The position numbers and the translations under genes are program-made. From Streptomyces sp. NBC_00525 (GTDB taxonomy: Bacteria > Actinomycetota > Actinomycetes > Streptomycetales > Streptomycetaceae): 64,000 nt of DNA. The first letter of the stretch is position 1, and each line of letters starts with the position of its first letter. Below, piece by piece: positions 27,121-37,710 of this stretch. The DNA lies in the NCBI RefSeq assembly GCF_036346595.1, contig NZ_CP107834.1, forward strand, positions 6,138,001 to 6,202,000. The letters run 5' to 3'. Below the pieces are notes generated by a model. That model did not search any database and was not told where the DNA came from. It was given only the letters and a program-made list of their open reading frames with translations.

Positions 27121-28196
27121 GCGGTCCGGGCGCCGCGCCCGGCGAGCCGCACGGCGCGCACGGCCGCCCGCCCGTCCGGGGCCAGAAGTGGGCCGCGTTC
27201 AAACGGTCGCCGTACTTCCCGGCGACCGTCCTGCTGTTCATCCTGTCGGCCGCCGCCGGACTGTTCGCCGGTTCCTACACGTACGCCATGGCCAACCCGA
27301 CCCCGCACCGTATCCCCACCGCCGTGGTCAGCGAGCCGGACACCACGCGCGGCAGGGAGTTCGTCGCCGGGATGGACCGGGCGCTGGACGCCTCACTGGT
27401 CATCCACGTCTTCCCGACGCCCGCCGCGGCCCGCGAGGCGCTGGAGGAGCAGCAGGTCTTCGCGATCGTGCGTTCCGGCGAGCGGGGGGTCGCGCTGGAC
27501 GTGGCCGCGGCCTCCGGGGCGGCCGTCGCCCAACTGCTCGCCGAGACCGCGGTGAAGGTCGGGGACACGCTCGGCCTGCCGGTCGCCGTGCGGGACGTCA
27601 AACCGCTCCAGAAGGGCGACCCGCGCGGGCTCGCCCTGTTCTACATCTCGCTGGCCGCCGTGATCGTCGGCTTCGTGGGCTCCATCCAGCTCAGCGTGCA
27701 CGCGCGCGGACTGATCCCGCTGGAGCGGATCGCGTTCACCGTCGCGTACGCGCTGCTCGGCGCGTTCGCCATCGCAGCCGTCGTGGACTGGCTGCTGGGG
27801 GCGGTCGATCTGCCCTTCGCGCAGTCGTGGCTGATCCTGGCGTTCACCATGTTCACCTCCGGCATGGTCTTCACCATGTTCAACACCCTGATCGGCCGCT
27901 GGGCGATGCTGCCGACCTGGGGCGTGATGGTGCTCCTGGGCAACCCGTCGTCCGGCGGGGCCGTCTCCTGGCCGCTGCTGCCCTCACTGCTCGGACACAT
28001 CGGCCGCTGGCTGCCGCCCGGCGCCTCCGTCAACGCTCAGCACACCGCCGTCTACTACCAGGGCCATCAGCGCCTCTTCCCGTATCTGGTGCTGGCGGCC
28101 TGGGCCCTGGTGTCGGGCACCGTCTTCTGGGTGTGGCGCCACCGGCACCCCGGCGGCCGCGAGCACATGCCGCAGCACGCCGCCGCGCTCACCTGA
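27117..28196 (+). CDS. YhgE/ABC-2-like membrane protein
   Basis: A 359-residue integral membrane protein. One helix near residues 35-58 ([20 protein letters not shown]) is followed by an extracytoplasmic domain of about 120 residues and then five hydrophobic helices at the C-terminus (for example [20 protein letters not shown] and [20 protein letters not shown]). This resembles the ABC-2/YhgE permease architecture without an ATPase next to it. It starts in a GTGA overlap with the polymerase gene, but a repair role is not implied by the sequence. Confidence 0.65.
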   Translation: MSGPGAAPGEPHGAHGRPPVRGQKWAAFKRSPYFPATVLLFILSAAAGLFAGSYTYAMANPTPHRIPTAVVSEPDTTRGREFVAGMDRALDASLVIHVFPTPAAAREALEEQQVFAIVRSGERGVALDVAAASGAAVAQLLAETAVKVGDTLGLPVAVRDVKPLQKGDPRGLALFYISLAAVIVGFVGSIQLSVHARGLIPLERIAFTVAYALLGAFAIAAVVDWLLGAVDLPFAQSWLILAFTMFTSGMVFTMFNTLIGRWAMLPTWGVMVLLGNPSSGGAVSWPLLPSLLGHIGRWLPPGASVNAQHTAVYYQGHQRLFPYLVLAAWALVSGTVFWVWRHRHPGGREHMPQHAAALT

Positions 28197-28362
28197 TCCG
28201 CCGAACGGCCGCCGCCCCACCGCACGGCATTTCGCGACTCGCCCACGGCCTTGGCGGTCTCGCCGCCTCCTTGTTCCTACTGTGGGTCAGCCACGTTCTC
28301 CGGGCTCGTCACCGCCCGTCGCCACATTCCCGGCAGCACCCGTCAGCAGTGGGGAGTTCGAC

Positions 28363-29316
28363 ATGGACCGCAGAACCTTCAGCCGGCGGATGCTGGTCGG
28401 CGGCGGGGTCGCCGCCGCAGCGGGGGTGACATCGTTGTCCCCGATCACCGCGCAAGCCGCCGCGCGGCCGGGCCCCCCGCGCACGGTGGGCGCCGGGGGA
28501 GCGGTCCGGCGCATCCGCATGTACGTGGAGCAGCTGCCGGACGGCCGGCTGGGCTACGGCCTGGAGAAGGGCAGGGCGACCGTGCCGGGCCCGCTGATCG
28601 AGCTGACCGAGGGCGACACCCTGCACATCGAGTTCGTCAACACCCTCGACGTACCGGCCGGGCTGCACGCGCACGGCGTCGACTACGACACCGCCAGCGA
28701 CGGCACCCGGATGAACGGGAGCACCGTCGAACCGGGCGGCACCCGCACCTACGTCTGGCGCACCCACGCGCCGGGCCCGCGCCGCGACGGCACCTGGCGC
28801 TCCGGCAGTGCCGGCTACTGGCACTACCACGACCACGCCGTGGGCTCCGACCACGGCACCGGCGGCATCCGCAAGGGGCTCTACGGGCCGCTGGTCGTCC
28901 GCCGCCGGGGCGACGTCCTGCCGGACCGGACGATCGCCATCGTCTTCAACGACATGACGATCAACAACACCCCGAAGGGAGAGAGCCCCGACTTCCAGGT
29001 CACGCTCGGCGACCGACTGGAGGTCGTCATGATCACGCACGGCGACATGTACCACACGTTCCATGTGCACGGTCACCGCTGGGCCGACAACCGTACGGGC
29101 ATGCTCACCGGACCCGACGACCCGACCCGGATCGTGGACACCAAGATCGTCGGACCGGCGGACTCCTTCGGCTTCCAGGTCATCGCGGGCGAACACGTGG
29201 GACCCGGCGCCTGGATGTACCACTGCCATGTGCAGAGCCACGCGGACCGGGGCATGGGCGGGCTGCTGCTCGTCGCCGACCGGGACGGCACGGTCCCCGG
29301 CCACCACGACGGATGA
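28363..29316 (+). CDS. two-domain laccase (small multicopper oxidase)
   Basis: A 317-residue secreted copper oxidase that couples one-electron oxidation of phenols or similar substrates to reduction of oxygen to water. The N-terminus is a Tat signal ([20 protein letters not shown]). Copper ligands are in order: [27 protein letters not shown] and [16 protein letters not shown], the last giving the type 1 copper cysteine. Only two cupredoxin domains fit the length, as in the Streptomyces small laccase, which works as a trimer. ATG 28363 follows GGGGAG; an earlier in-frame ATG at 28282 would spoil the Tat signal. Confidence 0.95.
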   Translation: MDRRTFSRRMLVGGGVAAAAGVTSLSPITAQAAARPGPPRTVGAGGAVRRIRMYVEQLPDGRLGYGLEKGRATVPGPLIELTEGDTLHIEFVNTLDVPAGLHAHGVDYDTASDGTRMNGSTVEPGGTRTYVWRTHAPGPRRDGTWRSGSAGYWHYHDHAVGSDHGTGGIRKGLYGPLVVRRRGDVLPDRTIAIVFNDMTINNTPKGESPDFQVTLGDRLEVVMITHGDMYHTFHVHGHRWADNRTGMLTGPDDPTRIVDTKIVGPADSFGFQVIAGEHVGPGAWMYHCHVQSHADRGMGGLLLVADRDGTVPGHHDG

Positions 29317-29338
29317 CGTCGGCCGAAAACAGCCGACG
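29317..29338 (+). terminator. Hairpin terminator after the laccase gene
   Basis: CGTCGGC and GCCGACG form a perfect 7-base stem around an A-rich 8-base loop immediately after the stop codon. There is no T run, which is usual in this genus. Confidence 0.65.
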
Positions 29339-29406
29339 GGCGTGGGCGAGGCGGCATTGACGCGGCGTTGATCGGTCGTTTATCGCGGCAGTGCACTGTG
29401 GCAACC

Positions 29407-29661
29407 ATGCTGATCAACACCGCGACCGACCCCGCCTTCTCCTGGCAGGAGACCGCCCTGTGCGCCCAGGCGGGGCCCGAGTTCTTCTTCCCGGCTCCGG
29501 GCAGCTCCACCCGTGAGGCCAAGCAGCTGTGCAACGCGTGCGAGGGGCGGCAGGCATGCCTCGAGTACGCCCTCGACAACGACGAGCGCTTCGGCGTCTG
29601 GGGCGGTCTGTCCGAGAAGGAGCGGGAACGGCTGCGCAGAGTCGGGCGCACCTCGGCCTGA
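29407..29661 (+). CDS. WhiB-family iron-sulfur regulator
   Basis: An 84-residue Wbl protein. Four cysteines at residues 19, 42, 45 and 51 (spacing C-x22-C-x2-C-x5-C) hold a 4Fe-4S cluster, followed by the family motif [17 protein letters not shown]. The segment [20 protein letters not shown] is closest in pattern to the WhiB/WhiB2 branch, which acts in sporulation septation, but the paralogue cannot be fixed here. No ribosome site is visible before the ATG, so the transcript may be leaderless. Confidence 0.9.
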   Translation: MLINTATDPAFSWQETALCAQAGPEFFFPAPGSSTREAKQLCNACEGRQACLEYALDNDERFGVWGGLSEKERERLRRVGRTSA

Positions 29662-29756
29662 GCCGCTCGCGGGCGTGCGAGACGGCGGCCTTCCGCACTT
29701 CGTCACGCGGGCCCGTGCGCGTCGCGGGGCCGCGACGGCCAGGAGGAGAAGCCGAG

Positions 29757-31440
<1,684 letters not shown>

Positions 31441-31515
31441 CGGGCCAGGGTACGGTCCCCGCCCGGTCGGAGAGGGCGCGCCCCCGCGGCGCCCCCCACC
31501 GCGCACCCGGTGCGG

Positions 31516-32490
31516 TCAGGCCCGGGCGCGGGCGGCCATCCGCGCCTTGCGCGCGGCCAGCTTCTCGTCGAACTTCGCCGCCTCGGTGTCCAGCCCGTGC
31601 ATGTACAGGCCCAGCTCCTCCTGCGCCTTGAGCCCGTCCGGGCCGAGGCCGTCGATGTCGAGCACCTTGAGGTAGCGCAGGACCGGCTGGATGACGTCGT
31701 CGTGGTGGATGCGCATGTTGTAGATGCCGCCGATCGCCATCTGCGCGGCGGCCCGCTCGAAGCCGGGCATGCCGTGGCCCGGCATCCGGAAGTTGACGAC
31801 GACGTCCCGCACGGACTGCATCGTCAGGTCCGGGGCCAGCTCGAAGGCCGCGCCCAGGAGGTTGCGGTAGAACACCATGTGCAGGTTCTCGTCGGTGGCG
31901 ATGCGCGCCAGCATGCGGTCGCAGACCGGGTCGCCCGACTGGTGTCCGGTGTTGCGGTGCGAGACGCGGGTCGCCAGCTCCTGGAACGCCACGTACGCCA
32001 CGGAGTGCAGCATCGAGTGCCGGTTGTCGGACTCGAAGCCCTCCGCCATGTGGGCCATCCGGAACTGCTCCAGCTTGTCCGGGTCGACGGCGCGCGAGGT
32101 GAGCAGGTAGTCGCGCATCACGATGCCGTGCCGGCCCTCCTCGGCGGTCCAGCGGTGCACCCAGGTGCCCCAGGCGCCGTCACGGCCGAAGAGGGTGGCG
32201 ATCTCGTGGTGGTAGCTGGGGAGGTTGTCCTCGGTGAGGAGGTTGACCACGAGGGCGATCTTGCCGATGTCGGTGACCTTGGACTGGTCGGCCTGCCAGG
32301 CCTCGCCGTCCTCGAAGACGCCGGGGAAGTTGCGGCCGTCCGAGAACGGGACGTACTCGTGCGGCATCCAGTCCTTGGCGACCTTGAGGTGCCGGTTGAG
32401 TTCCTTCTCGACCACCTCTTCCAAGGCGAACAGGAGGTGGGCATCGGTCCACGCCTGTGAACTGCCGAGGTGGGGAGAGGTGATCGTCAC
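31516..32490 (-). CDS. acyl-ACP desaturase (DesA-like, ferritin fold)
   Basis: A 324-residue soluble di-iron desaturase that introduces a double bond into acyl-ACP using oxygen and reduced ferredoxin. The two iron-binding helices carry TAEEGRHGIVMRDYL and ATDENLHMVFYRNL (ExxH pairs), with the first glutamates in ALEEVVEKELNRHLK. Length and layout match actinobacterial DesA1/DesA2-type proteins. ATG 32490 follows GGGGGCTCC-type purines weakly; the operator at 32516-32550 lies just upstream. No electron-transfer partner is adjacent. Unsaturated fatty acid synthesis adjusts membrane fluidity. Confidence 0.92.
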   Translation of the reverse strand: MTITSPHLGSSQAWTDAHLLFALEEVVEKELNRHLKVAKDWMPHEYVPFSDGRNFPGVFEDGEAWQADQSKVTDIGKIALVVNLLTEDNLPSYHHEIATLFGRDGAWGTWVHRWTAEEGRHGIVMRDYLLTSRAVDPDKLEQFRMAHMAEGFESDNRHSMLHSVAYVAFQELATRVSHRNTGHQSGDPVCDRMLARIATDENLHMVFYRNLLGAAFELAPDLTMQSVRDVVVNFRMPGHGMPGFERAAAQMAIGGIYNMRIHHDDVIQPVLRYLKVLDIDGLGPDGLKAQEELGLYMHGLDTEAAKFDEKLAARKARMAARARA

Positions 32491-32515
32491 GGGGGCTCCT
32501 GGGGACGGGAGAACT

Positions 32516-32550
32516 ACCTACGGCTTCGTAGGTTACGAGACCGTAGGTTA
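32516..32550. promoter_or_regulatory. Palindromic operator upstream of the desaturase gene
   Basis: ACCTACG-GCTT-CGTAGGT (32516-32533) is a perfect inverted repeat with 7-base arms. A further copy of the half-site CGTAGGTTA occurs at 32527-32535 and 32542-32550, 15 bases apart, giving overlapping inverted and direct repeats. It begins 26 bases before the desaturase start. The form suits a TetR-family fatty-acid-sensing repressor, which is not encoded next to it. Confidence 0.75.
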
Positions 32551-32651
32551 AAGCGGCGGTAAGGCCGCAGCCAAGCCCGGACGGGCGACGGCCGCTCACC
32601 CTGCGTGACGATCGGGGCGGGGGGGGGCGCGGCGGCGCCCGCCCCGGTGCC

Positions 32652-34286
32652 TCAGAACCCGGCGCGCACCTCCTCCGCCGTCGTGTCGCGCAGTTCGCCG
32701 TCGAGCAGCAGCCAGCGGGTGATCCGCAGCGATTCCAGGAACGGGACGTCGTGGCTCGCCACCACCAGCGCCCCCTCGTACGCCTCCAGCGCGGCGGTCA
32801 GCCGGCGCGCACTCGCCAGGTCGAGGTTGTTCGTCGGCTCGTCCAGCAGCAGCAGCAGCCGGGGCGCCGGCTCGGCCAGCAGCAGCGCGGCCAGCGCGGC
32901 CCGGAACCGCTCCCCGCCGGACAGGGCGCCCGCCGCCCGGTCCGCCCGCGCCCCCCTGAACAGGAAGTGCGCCAGCTTCGCCCGGATGTGGTTGTTGGTG
33001 GCGTCCGGCGCGAACCGGGCCACGTTCTCCACCACGCTCAGCCCGTCGTCGAGCACATCGAGCCGCTGCGGCAGGAAGCGCGCCGGAACCTCGGTCACCG
33101 CCTCCCCCGACACGGGCGCCAGCTCACCGGCGAGCGTGCGCAGCAGCGTCGTCTTGCCCGCGCCGTTGCGCCCGACCAGCGCGATGCGCTCCGGACCGCG
33201 CACCTCGTACCGGCCGCGCACCCGCGCCCCGTGCGCGAGTTCGAGGTCGCGCAGGACCAGGACGCCCTGGCCCGGATGGACCCGGGTGCGCGGCAGCTCG
33301 ACGCGGATCTCGTCGTCGGCGCGCACCGCCTCGACGGCCTCGTCCAGGCGCTCCTTCGCCCCGGCCAGCCGGCTCGTGTGCAGGAGGCGCTGCCTGCCCG
33401 CCGACTCCTGGGCGGAGCGGGCCCGGGCACTCGCCGCGATCTTCGGCACGCTGCCCTGCTCGAACAGCTTCTGCCCGTACCGTCTGCGCCGGGCCGACTT
33501 GACCTGGGCCTCGGCCAGTTCGCGCTTCTGCCGCCGCACATCGGCCTCCGCGACGCGCACCATCCGCTCGGCCGCCTCCTGTTCGGCGGCCAGCGCCTCC
33601 TCGTACGCCGAGAGGTTGCCGCCGTACCAGGTCACGGCCGAGTCGCGCAGGTCCGCGATCCGGTCCACGCGCTCCAGGAGTTCCCGGTCATGGCTGACGA
33701 CGACGAGCACTCCGGGCCAGGCGTCCACGGCGGCGTAGAGGCGCTGCCGGGCGCGCAGGTCCAGGTTGTTCGTCGGCTCGTCGAGCAGCAGCACGCCGGG
33801 CCGGGCCAGCAGCAGCGCGGCCAGCCCCAGCATGACGCACTCGCCGCCCGACATCTCGCCGATCGTGCGGTCCAGCCCGATGTGGCCGAGCCCGAGGCCG
33901 TCGAGGGTGGCGCGGGCGCGCTCCTCCACGTCCCAGTCGTCGCCCACGGCGGCGAACCGCTCCTCGCCGGCGTCGCCCGCCTCGATGGCGTGCAGCGCCT
34001 CGCGGACGGTGTGGATGCCGAGCGCCGCGTCGACGCGCAGCCCGGTGTCCAGGACCAGGTCCTGCGGCAGATATCCGATGTCGCCGGTCACCCCGATCCG
34101 GCCCCCGGTGGGTCGGAGTTCCCCGGCGAGCAGCCGGAGCAGGGTCGACTTTCCGGCGCCGTTGAGGCCGATGAGCCCCGTGCGGCCGGGGCCCACGGAG
34201 AGGTGCAGGTCGTCCAGGACCCGGCTGCCGTCCGGCCAGGTGAAGGAGAGCGAGGAACAGGTGATGTGGGCGGTGGGGGTGGACAT
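32652..34286 (-). CDS. ABC-F ATPase, probable ribosome-protection/antibiotic-resistance type
   Basis: A 544-residue protein of two ATPase domains and no membrane segment. Domain 1 has GLNGAGKST, MSGGECVMLGLA and VLLLDEPTNNLDL; domain 2 has GRNGAGKTT, LSGGERFRAALA and LLLLDEPTNNLDL. The linker between them is long and basic (KRELAEAQVKSARRRRYGQK), the part that reaches into the ribosome in resistance ABC-F proteins. ATG 34286 follows GGGAG. The 240-base leader with a short upstream peptide and alternative pairings strongly suggests drug-inducible expression. A housekeeping EttA-like role is the alternative. The antibiotic class cannot be told. Confidence 0.85.
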   Translation of the reverse strand: MSTPTAHITCSSLSFTWPDGSRVLDDLHLSVGPGRTGLIGLNGAGKSTLLRLLAGELRPTGGRIGVTGDIGYLPQDLVLDTGLRVDAALGIHTVREALHAIEAGDAGEERFAAVGDDWDVEERARATLDGLGLGHIGLDRTIGEMSGGECVMLGLAALLLARPGVLLLDEPTNNLDLRARQRLYAAVDAWPGVLVVVSHDRELLERVDRIADLRDSAVTWYGGNLSAYEEALAAEQEAAERMVRVAEADVRRQKRELAEAQVKSARRRRYGQKLFEQGSVPKIAASARARSAQESAGRQRLLHTSRLAGAKERLDEAVEAVRADDEIRVELPRTRVHPGQGVLVLRDLELAHGARVRGRYEVRGPERIALVGRNGAGKTTLLRTLAGELAPVSGEAVTEVPARFLPQRLDVLDDGLSVVENVARFAPDATNNHIRAKLAHFLFRGARADRAAGALSGGERFRAALAALLLAEPAPRLLLLLDEPTNNLDLASARRLTAALEAYEGALVVASHDVPFLESLRITRWLLLDGELRDTTAEEVRAGF

Positions 34287-34330
34287 GAGAGGACTCCCGG
34301 TTGCGAGGAAGGGCGAGGGCAACGGGGGGC

Positions 34331-34490
34331 GAGACACCGGCCACGGGCGTTTCACGAGAATTCCGGGATACCGGAAGGAAGGCCCTGGTCACGGAGGACG
34401 GCTCAAGGAGCTGAGGTCACACTCGGGCGGCGCGGTCCCGGCGGGAAGAAACCCGGACCCGGCGCGCGACGCGGTGTCTCACGACCTCAG
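34331..34490 (-). promoter_or_regulatory. Leader attenuator of the ABC-F gene
   Basis: In transcript order there are four arms: A1 (34490-34483), B1 (34480-34472), A2 (34418-34411) and B2 (34339-34331). A1 and A2 are an exact 8-base complement (CTGAGGTC/GACCTCAG). B1 and B2 are an exact 9-base complement (GAGACACCG/CGGTGTCTC). The pairings interleave, so they compete. A1 and B1 flank the stop codon of the leader peptide, where a stalled ribosome would mask them. Smaller hairpins include TTCCGG-N4-CCGGAA at 34361-34376. Confidence 0.6.
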
Positions 34491-34511
34491 ATCTGCAACG
34501 TCCTGCTCCAT
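34479..34511 (-). CDS. Leader peptide MEQDVADLRS upstream of the ABC-F gene
   Basis: A 10-codon frame starts about 18 bases after the predicted transcription start and ends in TGA exactly at the base of two RNA arms. It has no strong ribosome site, which is common in leaderless-like Streptomyces starts. Position relative to the promoter and the competing stems is the argument for it being translated; the peptide itself has no recognised stalling motif. Confidence 0.5.
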   Translation of the reverse strand: MEQDVADLRS

Positions 34512-34535
34512 TCGGCGACAACAAGGGCACTGCGA

Positions 34536-34564
34536 ACGGTAGTCGGGGCCGGGGGAGGGGACAA
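34536..34564 (-). promoter_or_regulatory. Promoter of the ABC-F gene
   Basis: On the minus strand, TTGTCC (34564-34559) and TACCGT (34541-34536) are separated by exactly 17 bases. It lies immediately after the terminator of the SsgA-like gene. Predicted transcription starts near 34529, just before the leader peptide. Confidence 0.6.
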
Positions 34565-34573
34565 CCGGATTAA

Positions 34574-34607
34574 CGGGCCCGCGCGGCCGTCCCCCCGCGC
34601 GGGCCCG
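34574..34607 (-). terminator. Terminator of the SsgA-like gene
   Basis: CGGGCCCGCGCGG (34574-34586) and CCGCGCGGGCCCG (34595-34607) form a perfect 13-base stem with an 8-base loop, about 60 bases downstream of the SsgA-like stop. It isolates the ABC-F leader from upstream transcription. Confidence 0.85.
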
Positions 34608-34669
34608 GAACGCGCGCCCCGGACCGGTGCGGCCCGGTCGGCGACGGCTCGGGTGGCGACGGCTTCGGC

Positions 34670-35083
34670 TCAGCGCGGTCCGAACAGCTCGGTCAGGCCC
34701 CGGTCCAGGCCCAGGAAGCGGTGCTCGTCGCCGCACGGCACGAGTTCCTCCGCCCGCCGCAGGAACCGGCGCAGATCGTCCGTGTGGACGTGCACCATGG
34801 CGGTCCCCTCGCTGGCGTGGAACTCCAGCACCGTGCGGTCGTAGCCGAATGGCCGGACCCGTACGTCCCCGAGTCCGGACGGCACCTCCATGCCGGCGGC
34901 GAGCAGCTCCCGCGAGAACTGCCAGGCCACCTCGGTCCCCTCCAGCGTCGCCGGTGCCGGGAACACCATGCGTACGGCGAAGGGGTCCGCCCGGTCGTAG
35001 CTCAGGACTGCGGGCAGCGTCTCCATCTGCGGCGCGGACGCAACCATGCGGGCCTGTACGGACTGTTCGATGACCGTGGACAC
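34670..35083 (-). CDS. SsgA-like sporulation/cell-division protein (SALP)
   Basis: A 137-residue member of the SsgA-like family, found only in sporulating actinomycetes, where members direct septum placement, wall synthesis and spore separation. The family core is visible: LSYDRADPFAVRMVFPAPAT, EVAWQFSRELLAAGMEVPSG, LGDVRVRPFGYDRTVLEFHA and TDDLRRFLRRAEELVPCGDE. GTG 35083 follows GGGAGCAGG and gives the normal family length; the longer in-frame extension is proline/arginine-rich. It has its own terminator. Which SALP this is cannot be settled from sequence alone. Confidence 0.9.
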   Translation of the reverse strand: MSTVIEQSVQARMVASAPQMETLPAVLSYDRADPFAVRMVFPAPATLEGTEVAWQFSRELLAAGMEVPSGLGDVRVRPFGYDRTVLEFHASEGTAMVHVHTDDLRRFLRRAEELVPCGDEHRFLGLDRGLTELFGPR

Positions 35084-35260
35084 GAACCTGCTCCCTCTCG
35101 CGACCGGACGAACGGTTCCCGGCACCGGTAGAGACGGCCGGGGCCGCCGATCCGTGCACCGGGAGACGGGGTGAGCTGTGTCACCGCACACCGCTGCCTG
35201 TTCACGTGCCCCGTTCCGGCCGGAGCACCCCGCGCGGAGGCGTCGCGGTGCGACGAGTTC

Positions 35261-35554
35261 TCAGAGGGCCTGGCGGTACGCGGCCAGCTCGTCGACCGTC
35301 TTGGTGGCGATGAACTCGGTGATCCGGTACGCGCACACGCCCTGGACGACGAAGGGGTCGGTCGCCGACAGCCGTTCGATCGCCGCCCGGTCGTCGCCCA
35401 CCGCGATGATCACCCCGCCCTCTCGGGGGTTCTTGCGCCCGGAGGCGAGGAACACCCCGGCCGCGTACTGCTCCTCCAGCCAGACGACGTGATCCTTCAG
35501 CACCGCGTCGACGCGGTCCAGCGGGGCGGTGTAGGACAGCTCAAGTACGAACAT
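35261..35554 (-). CDS. YciI-family protein
   Basis: A 97-residue single-domain protein. It starts MFVLELSYTAPLDRVDAVLK, then HVVWLEEQYAAGVFLASGRK, and has the conserved GGVIIAVGDDRAAIERLSAT and DPFVVQGVCAYRITEF with the family DPF triad. These small dimeric alpha-beta proteins resemble ferredoxin-fold dehydrochlorinases, but most have no known reaction. It is divergent from endonuclease V, 53 bases apart. Confidence 0.9.
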   Translation of the reverse strand: MFVLELSYTAPLDRVDAVLKDHVVWLEEQYAAGVFLASGRKNPREGGVIIAVGDDRAAIERLSATDPFVVQGVCAYRITEFIATKTVDELAAYRQAL

Positions 35555-35607
35555 GCGCCCAGGCTATCGCTCGTGGGTTCGCCGGAACGGCCTAGGGTGG
35601 GCGCACC

Positions 35608-36285
35608 ATGACTGCTTTTCAGATGCCCTCCGACGCCGCCGAGGCCCGTGCCGTCCAGGACGCCCTGCGCGCCCGGGTGATCCTCGACGAGCCGGGGCCG
35701 CCGCCCGGTCGCGGCCATGTGACCGGGGTGGACGTCGCCTACGACGACGACCGCGACCTCGTGGTGGCGGCGGCCGTCGTGCTCGACGCCGCGACGCTGG
35801 AGACGGTCGCCGAGGCCACCGCCGTGGGCCGGGTCGGCTTCCCGTATGTGCCGGGGCTGCTGGCTTTCCGCGAGATCCCGACCGTGCTGGCCGTGCTGGA
35901 GGAGCTGACCGCCGACCCCGGTCTCGTCGTCTGCGACGGCTACGGCAGGGCCCACCCGCGCCGCTTCGGCCTCGCCAGCCATCTCGGGGTGCTCACCGGG
36001 CTCCCGGTCATCGGCGTCGCCAAGAACCCGTTCACCTTCACCCACGAGCCGCCGGGGCCCCGGCGCGGGGACCAGTCGCCGCTGCTGGACGACGGCGAGG
36101 AGGTCGGCCGGGCCCTGCGCACCAAGGACGCCACCAAGCCGGTGTACGTCTCGGTCGGCCACCGCACCGGCCTGGACAACGCCGTCGCGCACACCCTCGC
36201 CCTCGCCCGCGGTTTCCGGCAGCCGGAGACGACGCGCAGGGCCGACGCACTGTGCCGCCGGGTCCTGCGCGAGGCGACCGGCTGA
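35608..36285 (+). CDS. nfi: endonuclease V
   Basis: A 225-residue deoxyinosine 3'-endonuclease that nicks DNA one base beyond a deaminated adenine. Motifs are VTGVDVAYDDDRDLVVAAAV (first metal aspartate), VGFPYVPGLLAFREIP (the PYIPG-like wedge that reads the lesion) and DGYGRAHPRRFGLASHLGVL (DG-G second metal site), followed by PVIGVAKN. Length and order are standard. It appears to be a single-gene unit. Confidence 0.93.
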   Translation: MTAFQMPSDAAEARAVQDALRARVILDEPGPPPGRGHVTGVDVAYDDDRDLVVAAAVVLDAATLETVAEATAVGRVGFPYVPGLLAFREIPTVLAVLEELTADPGLVVCDGYGRAHPRRFGLASHLGVLTGLPVIGVAKNPFTFTHEPPGPRRGDQSPLLDDGEEVGRALRTKDATKPVYVSVGHRTGLDNAVAHTLALARGFRQPETTRRADALCRRVLREATG

Positions 36286-36307
36286 CGTCCGGCCGGGGCC
36301 GCCGATC

Positions 36308-37498
36308 TCAGCTCTCCGCCGCCACCCGGAACCGCAGCCCCGCCGCGACCAGCCGCTCCAGCAGCGCGTCGCCCATCGCGGCGGCCGTCGTCACCTGCCC
36401 CGAAGTGGCCGGCAGCTCGTCCAGCGCCAGGCACAGCGCCGACTCCGCGAGCATCTTCGCCGTCTCGTCGTAACCCGGATCGCCGCCCGACACCTCCGTG
36501 AACACCCGCCGGCCGCCGCCCTCGCCGACGAACCGCACCGTGAACCAACTGCGCCGCCTGCGCTCCGCGTCCGGGCCCGCGCCGGACGCGTACCGCCCCA
36601 TCAGCCACTCCCGCGCGGCAGGCACCTGCGCCGCGCCGAGCAGCGCCCCGAGCGCCGCCGTGCCCCCGAGAGCCACCGGCAGGTGCCGGACCGAGGCGAA
36701 GTGGCGGTAGCGGAAGTCGGGGCCGTAGCCCGGCAGCGCCCGCGCCGAGCGGGCGACGACCCGCGCGTCCAGCGTCGGCAGGGGCAGCGCCCAGGTGCCG
36801 GTCTGCGGACTGAAGTGCGGCCGCCCCAGCGGGGCGCGGACCCGGCGCCCGGCCGGCCGGGGCTCGTACAGGCGGCGCTCTCGCGCGGCGCGGGCCGTCT
36901 GCCGGCCCCGGCCCATCGCGGTGAGCGCCGAGGCGAACGTACCGCCGGAGAAGGTGGCGTTGCTGCGGACGAAGCCGTCGACGCGCAGCGGCACCCCGGC
37001 CGGGAGCCGGCCGACCGTGTAGTAGACGCCCAGGTCGTGCGGCACGGAGTCGAAACCGCAGGCGTGCACCAGCCGGGCACCGGTCTCGCGGGCCCGCGCG
37101 TCGTGCTCCACGTACATCCGGTCCACGAACTCCGGCTCGCCGGTGAGGTCCGCGTAGTCGGTCCCCGCCTCGGCGCAGGCGGCGACCAGGCCCTCGCCGT
37201 ACGAGACGTAGGGGCCGACGGTCGTGGCCACCACGTGCGCGGACTCGGCCAGCGCGCGCAGCGAACCGGGGTCGGTGGCGTCCGCCTCCAGCAGCGGGAG
37301 GTCCGCGCAGCGCGGATCGAGACCGGCCAGCCGGGCGCGCAGCTTCGCCAGCTTGGCGCGGTCGCGTCCGGCGAGGGCCCAGCGGCAGCCGTCCGGGGCA
37401 TGCCGGGCGAGGTAGGCGGCGGTGAGCGCGCCCACGAAGCCGGTGGCGCCGAAAAGGACGATGTCGTAGGGGCGGGCCGCCCCGTTCTGCCTGTTCAC
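36308..37498 (-). CDS. saccharopine dehydrogenase-like / trans-acting enoyl reductase family
   Basis: A 396-residue NAD(P)-binding oxidoreductase. The Rossmann start is YDIVLFGATGFVGALTAAYL, then GRDRAKLAKLRARLA, and the catalytic region has VVATTVGPYVSYGEGLVAAC and TDYADLTGEPEFVDRMY with HACGFDSVPHDLGVYY. This pattern is shared by the stand-alone enoyl reductases that act in trans on mycobacterial polyketide synthases and by many uncharacterised actinobacterial homologues. GTG 37498 follows GGAGG. No polyketide synthase is near, so the substrate is unknown. Confidence 0.8.
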   Translation of the reverse strand: MNRQNGAARPYDIVLFGATGFVGALTAAYLARHAPDGCRWALAGRDRAKLAKLRARLAGLDPRCADLPLLEADATDPGSLRALAESAHVVATTVGPYVSYGEGLVAACAEAGTDYADLTGEPEFVDRMYVEHDARARETGARLVHACGFDSVPHDLGVYYTVGRLPAGVPLRVDGFVRSNATFSGGTFASALTAMGRGRQTARAARERRLYEPRPAGRRVRAPLGRPHFSPQTGTWALPLPTLDARVVARSARALPGYGPDFRYRHFASVRHLPVALGGTAALGALLGAAQVPAAREWLMGRYASGAGPDAERRRRSWFTVRFVGEGGGRRVFTEVSGGDPGYDETAKMLAESALCLALDELPATSGQVTTAAAMGDALLERLVAAGLRFRVAAES

Positions 37499-37617
37499 GC
37501 AAGCCTCCGCGCAGGTGGCACCGGATGGGGCGGAGGAGAGGTTAGCGCGGCCGCCGTGGCGGACTGCGGGCGGGAGGGGGTCATGGGGGAGTATCCAGGA
37601 GTGTCCGGGAAAGTACT

Positions 37618-37625
37618 AAGCGCTT
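37618..37625. promoter_or_regulatory. AAGCGCTT operator candidate of the beta-oxidation operon
   Basis: The palindrome AAGCGCTT sits in ACTAAGCGCTTGCT, 16 bases before the -35 element at 37641. A-N2-AAGCGCTT-N2-T is the kind of short palindrome found ahead of actinobacterial acyl-CoA genes. The binding protein is unknown; the MerR gene at the operon end is one candidate. Confidence 0.45.
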
Positions 37626-37640
37626 GCTCTGCCCAAGGGG

Positions 37641-37669
37641 TTGTGCGGAGCGCGGCGCGTTCCTAGCAT
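37641..37669 (+). promoter_or_regulatory. Promoter of the beta-oxidation operon
   Basis: TTGTGC (37641-37646) and TAGCAT (37664-37669) are spaced by 17 bases, giving a transcription start near 37676 and a leader of about 35 bases before ATG 37711. The rest of the gap 37499-37710 shows nothing further. Confidence 0.6.
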
Positions 37670-37710
37670 CATCGGTGTTACATCAGTTGTGTCATACCGC
37701 TGGGGGCTCG

